Assembly: GCA_027600665.1 (NCBI GenBank)
Contig: JADGJL010000709.1
Span: forward strand, 1-15,107
From: Irineochytrium annulatum
Lineage: Eukaryota; Chytridiomycota; Chytridiomycetes; Chytridiales; Chytridiaceae
Reading direction: 5' to 3'
DNA: 15,107 bases
Shown here: piece after piece, positions 1 through 11,475 of the stretch
Numbering within the stretch: position 1 is the first letter of the stretch
Layout of the letters: every line of letters starts with the position of its first letter
Program-made: the position numbers and the translations under genes
The notes under the pieces: generated by a model
Database searches by the model: none
What the model was told of the DNA's origin: nothing
What the model saw: only the letters and a program-made list of their open reading frames with translations

Positions 1-24
1 GTGTACAGCTTGCTTAACCCCACA

Positions 25-46
25 ATTGGTGTTTTGTGTATATAAA
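25..46 (+). promoter_or_regulatory. Candidate core promoter (inverted CCAAT plus TATA box)
   Basis: An ATTGG (CCAAT on the other strand) lies at 25-29 and a TATATAAA at 39-46. A start site about 25-35 bases downstream of the TATA box would fall just before the ATG at 81. That fits either a short gene at 81-215 or the leader of the zinc-finger gene at 301. The sequences are seen directly; promoter function is inferred, and the CCAAT-to-TATA spacing is unusually tight. Confidence 0.3.
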
Positions 47-80
47 CCTGGCACCACTGGCACCTTTTAATCAACTTCCC

Positions 81-215
81 ATGAAGGCAACGTTGGTTGC
101 ACTTCGGATCAATGTCCTACTTCTACTTTATTGCATAACCGGCATATTTGTTGAAGTAAGGTCACACGCTAGTGTAGTTGGATGCATGGAATTTGGGCGT
201 GACACTTATTCATAA
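81..215 (+). CDS. Possible 44-residue secreted peptide or upstream ORF
   Basis: A short ORF of 44 codons and a TAA stop begins at the first ATG after the TATA box. Its protein starts with Met-Lys and then has a hydrophobic run (key residues VALRINVLLLLYCITGIF, roughly residues 6-23), followed by polar residues with a possible signal-peptidase site near VRSHA-S. It therefore reads as a signal peptide plus a very short mature part. A GTAAGG donor-like site at 156-161 could instead make this the first exon of something longer, but I found no convincing partner exon. It may equally be an upstream ORF in the leader of the zinc-finger gene. No family recognised. Confidence 0.3.
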   Translation: MKATLVALRINVLLLLYCITGIFVEVRSHASVVGCMEFGRDTYS

Positions 216-229
216 ATTTCCGCGCTTTC

Positions 230-300
230 CCCCTTAACTTTTCGACCTCACCTCGACCTTCTGCAACCTCAACCTCACCTCAACCTCTACCTCAACCGCG
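230..300 (+). promoter_or_regulatory. Pyrimidine-rich leader of the zinc-finger gene
   Basis: The 70 bases before the ATG at 301 are strongly C/T-rich on the + strand, with iterations of CCTCAAC and CCTCACC. C/T-rich tracts just upstream of start codons are common in fungal promoters and leaders. No specific factor site is claimed. Confidence 0.35.
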
Positions 301-1673
301 ATGATCGGCCATCGTCAGTCATTCCCCATCCTGCCAGTCTCCGACATCTCGTCCTCGAAGCGGCTACATCACACGCTCTCCCACCCAACTCTCACGCTTC
401 GCCCAGATAACCTAAAAGACCTCATCGACGGATCGCACTCGTCAATCCTCCCTCCTCATCACGACCAGCCTCTTGTCAACCACCACGCGGCCGTCATGCA
501 CGACCCCTTCGTCGGCTTCTGCGCCGACTCGCTCTACGCGGACGATTGGGCGCCGAATGCCCTCGCGACCATCGCGCATCCGCCCACGGCGCCCCGGCAG
601 GCCGTTGCCCCCATGGCCGACTTCCACGCCCTGGCGGCGGCGATGCAGCTCGATCCGTCGCGTGATCATCACCAGCTGGGCGTCGAGCACGGGCACATGG
701 ATCTCGCAATGATCAACTCAGACATGTTCATCGACGCCGTGATGTTTGATGGGCCCGCGGCCGCTAACGGCGCGTTGACCTCAGTTAACCCCCTGTTCTA
801 TGAGATCCCGGCGGAACCGATTGGCGTCGAAAGCGGTGAGTAGCTTTTCTTCCACATGCGCGACGCGACCGTTCGCTGATCCATCTTCGTCGAGCAGACT
901 TTGTGGCTGATCTGAACCGGGCTTTGCGGAAAGTCTCTTCGAATGGGGGGATGTCTGACACGACGGTCTTTGAGCCCTTCAGCGATGACGTTAACTTGTT
1001 CAGCGGCGTGGAGACTGGATTTGACGCGATGCCGGAGACTGCGATGATGACGGGCGCGGAAGCTTGCGATGCGGCAGAGGATGATGCTTACGAGATGGAT
1101 TCGTTCAGCGACACGACGACGATTACGGATGTTGGCGTTGGGGACCGAGACAGAGGCGGGACCGAGATGAATACTTTCGAATTTCCACACGCTGGTGTGG
1201 TCGAGTGTGGTGGTAAAACGCCTACCGGGACCCTTTCTGGTGTGAAGGCGGAGGGGGATGGTGATGACTGCGATGAGGATCATGATCATTCGTTCTTGTC
1301 GTGTGTAAAGGGGTGCGTTTTGCGATATTGCATGAGATCCGAGAGTAATGTTAACTTGTTGCTTTACTTGCAGAAAGCTACTGAAGAAACTTGCGAACTT
1401 GAAACCTTCGAAGCAAGTTGTTGATAAGGATAGGCCATTTTCTTGCGACATTTGTCAGCGTGCTGTAAGCGGATTGTTTTGTTTATTATCGTCTGACCAT
1501 TTTAGTTTGTTCGCAAGCATGATTTGCGGCGTCACGTCGCAACGATTCATCAGTCAGTTGTTTCCCAAATCAAATGCGACGTATGCCTAAACACATTTAC
1601 CCGACTGGATGCACTGCATAGACACATTCGGGGCGGGCGGTGCCGCGGGGCACCTTCAGCAATGATGGTTTGA
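301..1673 (+). CDS. Zinc-finger transcription factor with one C2H2 and one C2HC finger
   Basis: Model: exons 301-835, 898-1300, 1374-1464 and 1506-1673, giving 398 residues. The N-terminal ~310 residues are low in conserved motifs and carry acidic clusters (for example EDDAYEMD and DDCDEDHD), as in an activation region. The C-terminus holds two fingers. Finger 1 starts CDICQRAF, with C337, C340, H353 and H358, and is split by the 41-nt intron at 1465-1505. Finger 2 runs C367, C370, H383, C389, with a final Cys replacing His. The ending DALHRHIRGGRCRGA resembles the last finger of fungal Crz1-like regulators, which bind DNA in the nucleus. The third exon's left boundary is uncertain: GTGTGT (1301) with CAG (1373) keeps frame, and GTAAAG (1305) with AAG (1377) also does. 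The direct target genes cannot be told. Confidence 0.85.
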
Positions 1674-2584
1674 TAACTGAACATCTCTAGTTTATGTACA
1701 ACTTAGATTACTACGGCGGTCAAATGGACGATGTTTTCGGCCATGATGGGCTGGCCTTGATTCCATTTCGTTACTTTTCTCCCTTTTCTTGCTCCTCTAC
1801 CTACCTGGACAATTCCTCTTCCCCTTTCGCGGGAATCAATCAAGTTACACGTTCCTTCTTTTCTTCTCACCTCTATTGAAACCCTCTCATTAACATTTTG
1901 CTCATGAACACATCCACACACTCTGGTTCTTCTAGCTACTCCTTAGTTCCTTTGCCCTTTTCTTTCCACATTAGTCCCATAATCCCTGACGCAATATGTC
2001 AAGTGCAAATCTTGCAAATCCCTTCATGTGTTTCCCGGTATCGAAAGTTCTCGATCTATTGCGATCGCTATGGCTTTGAGGATAATAAGATTATGCCCGC
2101 TGGTGCAAGCATAACAGCGTCCGCGTCTGACGAGCTAATAACGAACCAGACATCGCGTAGGAATAAAAAATACTTTCATCCAGTTGCAAGCACCTTGAAC
2201 GAAGGGCTAAGAACGCAACACGACGCGGCCTCCCACATGTCCATGGTCGCACGTATGGAGTCAGAAAGGCGCTGGGGCGGCTCAAGGACTTCAAAGTCGC
2301 GGTGATCTCTGTGTGAGTTTGACATTTCATCATTAGAGGTGTGAAGCGTCGTTGGTGGCCTTGACGGACTGGACGGACCGACGGAGGCATTATTCGGGCC
2401 TGTCTCTGATTCTAGTGCTGGCATCGGCCTGCAGGTACGGGATGCGTATGAAGGACACCCCATCTGGATAAGATGTCTAACCCACACTGTCAGACGAGCC
2501 GCCCTTCGACCGGGCCTTGAGTGAATTGGCTAGCTCGCCTGCCTGTCTCCCCGCACCAAGTTCATTAGCCAACAAAACGCCCTC
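1674..2584. other. Intergenic region without a supportable gene
   Basis: About 900 bases follow the zinc-finger stop. Bases 1766-1990 are C/T-rich on the + strand. An open frame at 1898-2305 (135 codons) has no recognisable motif and odd composition. Bases 1691-1760 read as plausible codons (MYNLDYYGGQMDDVF) but cannot be joined to the upstream gene in phase without losing finger 2. The right-hand part presumably contains the promoter of the gene at 2585. Nothing else seen. Confidence 0.5.
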
Positions 2585-4588
2585 ATGTCAGACTGCCAAG
2601 CTGTTGCCGTTGCGACCTTGACTGTGGCCGGGCCCAGCACCGTGGATCGGACGGCGCACAGGGAAGCGCCGCTCGAGAACTTAGCGGCGGATCACGATGA
2701 TCGGATGATCGTGGATGCGGAAGAGGAGGACAGAGACGATGGTGATGACGACGAGAGAGGCGAGGAGAAGCCGCGGGAGAAGGACGCGCAGACGGAGCTA
2801 GCCCAGTCCGACCTGCGGAAACGCATCGTCATGATTCAGACGGACAAGGTGATGTCGGCACCTGAAAAAGCCAAGAAGATTCAGGTAAGAGATGCCATTC
2901 TGCATTCCCGGGACTGTACTTCCCCGTATGACATTAATTTAACACTCGCGTATATTTTCACGAATGAACGTTACAGGAGCTGATGACCAGCGAGTGGTCC
3001 TCGAAGCAGAACTCTGACAACAGCCGGGTGCCGCAGGCGAACAACAGGCTTCAAGATAAGCGGGTTGACTTCAACGAGGTCCTGGACGTTGATAAGATGC
3101 AGACGTTTCATGTTCGTCGATATGGTTGATTCGCGTGTTCTTATTATTCGTTCTTAGTCACACGATAAGTCGGTAGGGATTTTAGGGTGCAAGCACTATC
3201 AAAGAGCCGCCAAGCTCCAGGGGCACTGCTGCGGGAAGTGGTATACCTGCCGGTTTTGCCACGACGAGGTGTCTGATCACAACATCATCAGGTAAATTCA
3301 CCCCTGCCCTTTAGTTCCAAGTGCGGAGCTAACTCTCGATTAGAAATCTCACTACGACGATGATGTGCATGTATTGTAATTTTGTTCAACCAGCCAGCCA
3401 GAACTGCGTCAACCCGACGTGCTTGAAGCAGGTTTCGAAGTACTACTGCGATGAATGCAAGCTTTGGGATGACGACCCGAAGAAGAACATTTACCATTGC
3501 TTTGAGTGTGGAATCTGCCGGATTGGGAAGGGGTTGGGTCAAGACTATTTCCATTGCAAAAAGTGCAACGTTTGCATGGCAATTAGTTTGAAGGGCAGGC
3601 ACAAGTGCATCGAAAGAAATCTTGAGTCCGACTGCCCAATTTGTGGGGAGTACATGTTTACATCAACAACGACGGTTATTTTCATGGTAATAACTCCCCA
3701 TCTCCGTTTTCTCTGTGGCCTTCTTTGAAATAACTTTGTTTGTATATCTTTAAGCCGTGTGGACATTGCATTCACTACAAGTGCCACCAAGAGTACATCC
3801 AAACGTCCTATCAGTGCCCGACATGCTTCAAGTCCTTAGCAAACATGACCGAGTACTTCAAACGGATCGACCAGATGTTGGGGCAACATCAAATGCCTCC
3901 GGAGTACGCGAACACGCAGAGCCACGTATACTGCAACGACTGCGAGAAGAAATCGTACTCGAAGTTCCACTTCCTATATCACAAATGCGGATATTGCAAA
4001 GGATATAACACAAAGGTGTTGCACACGCTGGAGGTAAAGGACGCGTCCTGTATCTCGGAGGCGGACGGTAGTGCAGAGGCCGGAAAGGGCCCGCAACAGG
4101 GGTTGACGCCGCAAATCGAGGCACCCTCGGAAGCCGTTGTTTCTCAACAGCATCAGCTACAACCGCAGCAAAACGCGCGACCTATCGCTACCCCTGTCTC
4201 GCGGCCGAACCGTATCCCGGTGCCGACTTCGTCGTATCTCCACCAACGGCCGGCGAACTGGCACTCCCACCACGCGCTGCAAAATGAACAGGGTCAGTTC
4301 CACGCCAACCTGCAGACCTTTCAACAGGGTCATGACCACCATCACGAACAGCACATCCAGAACCATCTTCAGCATCATCAACATCATCATCACCAGCATT
4401 CGCATCAGCACCTTCGACACGTTCATTTGCAGCAGAGTACGCACGGCGACGTCCCTTCGAATCCACTGTCGATCACGCAGGTGACGGCGCCTTCGTCATC
4501 CTCAAGCCCTCAGCAGGAACTGGGCCTTGCAAGAAGGTCGATTGTCTCGTCGCCCTCGTCCCCGGCGGACACACCGGCTCCTTTTTAA
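2585..4588 (+). CDS. RCHY1: RCHY1/Pirh2-like E3 ubiquitin ligase (CHY, CTCHY, RING-H2, zinc ribbon)
   Basis: Model: exons 2585-2884, 2977-3124, 3186-3291, 3344-3686 and 3755-4588, giving 576 residues. An acidic N-terminus (residues ~42-66) precedes a helical motif, EKAKKIQELM, typical of fungal members. The CHY zinc finger starts at GCKHY (150-154), then come CRFCHDEV, the CTCHY finger (YYCDECKLW, GICRIG, FHCKKC, GRHKC), and a RING with C282, C285, C301, H303, H306, C309, C320 and C323. A terminal zinc ribbon has C359, C362, C377 and C380. In animals the family ubiquitinates p53 and other proteins; in yeasts substrates are poorly known. The tail from ~395 to 576 is Gln/His/Ser/Pro-rich, including a dense His cluster near 492-525, which is far longer than in human RCHY1 (about 260 residues). 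The donor of intron 2 (GTTGAT at 3125) is non-consensus, chosen because it restores the invariant Gly of GCKHY. Confidence 0.95.
4330..4432 (+). repeat. CAN trinucleotide run encoding His/Gln tract
   Basis: A stretch dominated by CAT, CAC and CAG/CAA codons inside the tail of the RCHY1-like gene. The imperfect repetition (catcatcaacatcatcat) looks like a trinucleotide microsatellite kept in frame. Length variation between strains would be expected. Confidence 0.7.
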
Positions 4589-4957
4589 CAGGAGACTCTG
4601 CTGCCGTAATTATATCGTAGTCAATCTCTTTTCCCGGTTTTTTGGCGATTCGCTTTCTCCTCGATAGACAATTTAATCTTGGAGCTTTGTTTTTACACAC
4701 TCTTTCGTTGTTCTAGTCGACCTTATTCTTGACTTTGGGCTCATTCGCGTCGGCAATCCGGGCGATAGCTTGAATGAATTGTTTTCCAAGTACTTGCCCT
4801 TTTCCCCTTTGCGGCTTTTAATCGCTTTTACTTAAAAATGAAAATATATAATGCAAATCGCGGCTTGATACAGTGGCGGCTTGATGTACGCTTCACTCGA
4901 AAAGCCGTCAGGTGGTACGAGGATACTCACCAACAACAACCGTCGCCCGCCGAAGTG
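4589..4957 (+). promoter_or_regulatory. Intergenic region and promoter of the HECT ligase gene
   Basis: These 369 bases separate the stop of the RCHY1-like gene from the start of the HECT gene on the same strand. The left half is T/C-rich. An AT-rich segment (aaaatatataatgc, about 4841-4857) lies about 110 bases before the ATG at 4958 and is a TATA-like candidate. No ORF of note and no RNA gene seen. Confidence 0.4.
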
Positions 4958-7909
<2,952 letters not shown>

Positions 7910-8550
7910 TTGATCCGGCTGTTTATCTGCTACGATCACTTTTGGACCTTCATCGTTTCCTTTTTCTCGCGTAAACATTCCCGCATCATATTTTATTGAT
8001 ACATGTACAGTAGAAGTACAAAAGTCATTCCTCCAGTGGTTGTTCGAATCTCTTCAGGCGTCGAAATTTGACAAGCTTCCACTCATCCACTTCCACCTCC
8101 GCTGACGACGCTCCTGCAAGCGTCCAGTCTGCAACGATAGCGCGTCGGTCTTGCCGGAGGCACGGAAGTCGCTGCTTGTGTGGACGAGACAACGCCACCA
8201 CGCGCCTCCAGCTCTACAACGCTCCTCACGCGCCCAGTAGCGCCTATGGCAGAACACCTCCCAACTCAACGAACAGGTAAGCCACGGCGGCTACGGACAA
8301 GTTCTTTTTACGGTTAGTGTACAAAACGCGCGGTACGGAACTATAGGTAGGCACATATGGCTGTGCTAGCGCTGGCTTGCTTCTTGGGACATCTTCTTTC
8401 CTTTTCCTCGAACATTTCCTGGCTCGGATTCAAAATATCAGCCGCTAGTTTACCAATTGGACAGTTAGATATTTGTCTGCTGTGCAAATGATAAGAATAC
8501 ATTCGAAATCGCGAACACTTTGACGAGGTCGCAGACCATCGGGTCGTATT

Positions 8551-8578
8551 GTCTGCCTGGTACTCATAACCAGCAGAC
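8551..8578. repeat. Inverted repeat able to form a hairpin
   Basis: GTCTG-c-CTGGT, a seven-base loop ACTCATA, then ACCAG-CAGAC: ten paired bases with one bulged C. The heptamer gcagacc occurs just upstream (8531-8537) and again in the right arm (8573-8579). The element lies in noncoding sequence and matches no RNA family I recognise. Confidence 0.5.
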
Positions 8579-9005
8579 CGTTCCCATGGTACCTGATGCG
8601 AAAGACCAAGCGAAAGTCATGAATTCATAGGAGGTCGTCACATCTATCGCCTTCTGAACTTACAAAAACATTATCTAGTCAAGCTGACTACATTCAATTT
8701 CTGCTCACGCGCGGTATTGTGCAGTCCACGTACAGGGCCCTGTCGAGGGCGAGTATATGCGAAAGCACTGTCGGCCTGGATGGGATGCTCCTCAAATGTG
8801 GTGAAAAGCTTGCGACACGAGATTGAAGTATTAAGATTGCGTAAGACCAGCAATCAGTTAGGACGTTATTGTTGCTGCCTGTTGAATAAGCATCGCCAAA
8901 AGTTGATACAGGCGAAGTTACACTACGTTGGTAACATTTTGAAGACTTAAAGAATGAGGGCAAATCTTTAACGGTGTTGTTGCTAGGTAAAATGATCAAA
9001 TCTCT

Positions 9006-9011
9006 TTTATT
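9006..9011 (-). terminator. Possible poly(A) signal for the Cdt2 transcript
   Basis: TTTATT on the + strand is AATAAA on the minus strand, about 130 bases beyond the Cdt2 stop at 9143. Fungal poly(A) signals are weakly conserved, so this is only a candidate. Confidence 0.25.
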
Positions 9012-9142
9012 ATTCTCCTGTATCAAATGCGTTGGGCAAAAGACTTTTTTACATTACGATAAATATATGTCTCTACGAAGTGCTCTCGTTCCTATCACCG
9101 CCAGGCGACAGCGCTACGAGATAAAAAAAACACGTGGCACTG

Positions 9143-11412
9143 CTAAATATCGCTAGAGAAGTCAATGGAACATCTCAAGACATCGTTCTCCTTGCCACTA
9201 GCGCCATCATGCGCCGACGTCGATGGCGACGGTATGGCATTCTCAACCGACCCAGCAAAGTACTTCTTCAACGATGCCTGCTTGCCGGCCGATATCGAGT
9301 TCCTCTTCCCGGCTGCTGTGTTCACCGACCTGGACGGACCGCCGGGAGTCTTGGCGGGGGTCTTAAGATCGGAGGACGGCGCGCCCTCGTCATTGATCTC
9401 CTTTTTGGCTGCACAAACATTAGTTGGCGTGTTCTTAGGTTATGAAATTGTACCCAAATAATCCGTGATGGATCGGGTCCGTTTCGCCGCAAGGTCCGCC
9501 CCGACACTCTGCCTTCTCTTCCGATCGATGCACGCGTTCTCCGACAACGGCGTCAAAACCGCCCTTTGCTTGTTTACCTTGACCGCTAAAAGTACACACA
9601 TAAGGTGTCAGCAATCCGCGACATTACGCTTATTTTGCACGAGGTATACAATACCTCTCCTCTCTCCCTCTCTCGCGCGCCCCCTCATATGCCTCAACGC
9701 GGCATCATCCTCGACCTCCTCCTCAAAGTTCGGCCTCCACCTCCATACCCTCACCGTCAAATCATCCGAGCAAGACGCCAGCTCCCCAATTCCATCCACG
9801 AGAGTCTTGCTCCAGCTGGTGCCCGTGACCTCCCCGCCATGCGCGTTGAGAATCACGGGCACCTCGGACGGTCCGTGGAGATCCCAGACGTGCACGCCGT
9901 AGTCCGTCGAGCCGCAGGCCAGGAAGCGGTCGTCGGGGCTGATGCAGGCGCGGACGTAGAAAGAGGAGATGCGGAGGGTGGAGGAGGAGAGGGTACGCGT
10001 CGGTTGGGAGAGGTTTAGGGTGTTGTATTCGTGGACGCTTTTCACGCAATTAGCCTTCGGACAAAAAGCGGAGCGGGAAATACCTGCTGTCGGCGCACGT
10101 GGCGTAAATCCTCGACCCGCAATTGTTGAGCGTAAGGGACGAGAAACCTGCACGAGAATGTCTAAGCGTAAACCGAAAGCAACAAGGGGCTACCATAGTC
10201 CCTCAAAGAAGAATTAACAGGAGACGACACCGCGAAGGGCTTTGACACTTCTTGATGCCTGTGCCAGCTTCTGGAGCGGATGTCCCAAAACTTAATCAAG
10301 CTGGGGATGTATGTCAGCGGGAATGTTTCCTTGAATTGCTTTACCCGTCGGCCGCGCCCGCGGACGCCAACTGGTTCGTTGAGCGCGTTAGGAACCGGAC
10401 GGCCGTGACGCCGTGCGTAGGGGGCGAATCCTTCTTCTGATCCTTCTTCTTCGATTTTGGCGCGGGCTTGTGATGGCTGTGAGCGTCTTTAATGACGTCG
10501 ACTGGTTTTTGATGGTACTCTGGTTGCGTGTTATAGGTGAACGATAACGAAAGCGTCGCACCTGTCCCGAGCTTGTATCCCGTGCATCTGACATCCCACG
10601 TCATGATGGACCCGTCGCGGGATGCGGTGGCGAAGACATCTACGGCATCGCCCTTAATACCGAATCAACATTAAACTGCTTACTCGGGTCCGCAGGGTTA
10701 TTAGCGATAGACTTGACGCTGCACGTGTGCCCCTGAAACACGTTGACGCACGTCTGCGTCTCGACGTCCCATAGCTTGCCCGTCTGATCGCCGCTGACAG
10801 TAACCTTCACGAAACTTAGGGATGATAAAACGAAGGAGGCTAACCATGAAGCGATCATCGGACGTCCAGCATAGGTCAAAGATCGCGTTCTCGTGCGCAT
10901 CAAAGGAAAAGCGAGGGGATTCCTCTGAAACAACGTTAGGACTTTTATTAACCTAAGAAAACGCTGCATACCGGTCTCGGCCCTGTTGTCGGAGTTGGTA
11001 TCGATCACACCAACACTTCCAGCCTCGTCCGCGACGGCCAGATATCTCCCGTCGTTCGCCACTGTTAACGTCGATCAGGCGCCTGAGACGAAGGTTGGGC
11101 AACTAACCGTTGTTGTACGAGCACGCAAACGGCGGGACGTACGAAAACTGTCGACCCGTGCATCGGTAGACGTCCATTTCGGAGCTAACAAAGTGCATCG
11201 GGAGGCTACGCAGCGAAACTGTGAGAGATGTCTCGTTAGTGCCGAAAGCAGCAGCCAGGCGCACACGCACCTTTTGAGATCCATAAAGACCGGGACCCCG
11301 TGATCTCTCGGGAGTATAACGCCCTCATCAACGGCATCGGGGCCGCGCGGCCGTGGAGCTGCTGTCCATCCATCGAGGAGCGGGCCCCGTCGCAGCCCGT
11401 CGTTTCGGCCAT
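9143..11412 (-). CDS. DTL: Cdt2/DTL-like WD40 substrate receptor of the CRL4 ubiquitin ligase
   Basis: Minus-strand exons 11412-11271, 11218-11108, 11061-10972, 10924-10845, 10804-10684, 10639-10345, 10300-10229, 10161-10084, 10037-9655, 9585-9454 and 9408-9143 keep phase and give 589 residues. Cdt2 links PCNA-bound substrates such as Cdt1 to Cul4-Ddb1 in the nucleus. The WD40 propeller includes PPFACSYNN, YLAVADEAGSVGVIDT, TVSGDQTGKLWDV, FATASRDGSIMTWDVR, AGAADGLIKFWDIR and LASCSDDLTVRVWRW. The WDVR (196-199) and WDIR (285-288) motifs are the Ddb1-binding WDXR type. The C-terminus has a basic RKRR (479-482), a TD-containing PIP-like motif (ITDYL), a canonical PIP box QASLKKYF (545-552) and KEN (574-576). 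Start codons at 11373 or 11337 are alternatives. The exon 7/8 junction is uncertain by a few bases. A 42-nt segment (10561-10520) may be a further intron. Confidence 0.92.
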
Positions 11413-11475
11413 CGTATATTGCAGCCAGACGAATTGGGACCGGACACGGCTGTTCGCAAGCGGCTTGGAAATGGT
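11413..11475. promoter_or_regulatory. Short divergent promoter between Cdt2 and the small + strand gene
   Basis: If Cdt2 begins at 11412 and the small gene at 11476, only 63 bases separate the two start codons. With the inner start choices (11373 and 11521) the gap is 147 bases. Either way the two divergent genes must share a compact bidirectional promoter or have overlapping leaders. No TATA box is evident. Confidence 0.4.

Larger units (their letters stand above)
7910..9142. other. Convergent intergenic region
   Basis: About 1.2 kb lie between the 3' ends of the HECT gene and the Cdt2 gene. Bases 8020-8290 are richer in G+C than the rest and end in a donor-like gtaagc at 8278, but no frame gives a recognisable protein. 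Bases 8290-9140 are AT-richer with only short frames. A hairpin lies at 8551-8578. A TTTATT at 9006-9011 could be the AATAAA signal of the minus-strand Cdt2 transcript, 130 bases past its stop. No tRNA found. Confidence 0.5.

Noticed and set aside
798..1451. 217-codon minus-strand frame opposite the zinc-finger gene
   Set aside because: Shadow of the real exons on the + strand; no motif and no conserved sequence.
1578..1690. Alternative splice of the zinc-finger gene from GTATGC (1578) to CTCTAG (1690), continuing into MYNLDYYGGQ
   Set aside because: It keeps phase but deletes the second zinc finger, whose ligands and linker are intact in the unspliced frame. Kept only as a remote isoform possibility.
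1898..2305. Open frame of 135 codons on the + strand, with a nearby other-frame CxxC (KCKSCKS)
   Set aside because: No recognisable motif, Ser-rich composition from a C/T-rich region, and the CxxC frame meets stops with no matching second CxxC.
8020..8060. GTTCGAATC, resembling a tRNA B box
   Set aside because: No A box, no D arm and no acceptor stem can be drawn around it.
8551..8578. CTCATAA in the hairpin loop as a tRNA-Met anticodon arm
   Set aside because: The stem register puts the wrong base before the anticodon and there is no T arm downstream.
9440..9442. TAA as the true end of Cdt2 directly after the TD-type motif
   Set aside because: A 45-nt intron with good branch site and CAG acceptor restores frame into an exon encoding a perfect PIP box, so the longer protein is preferred.
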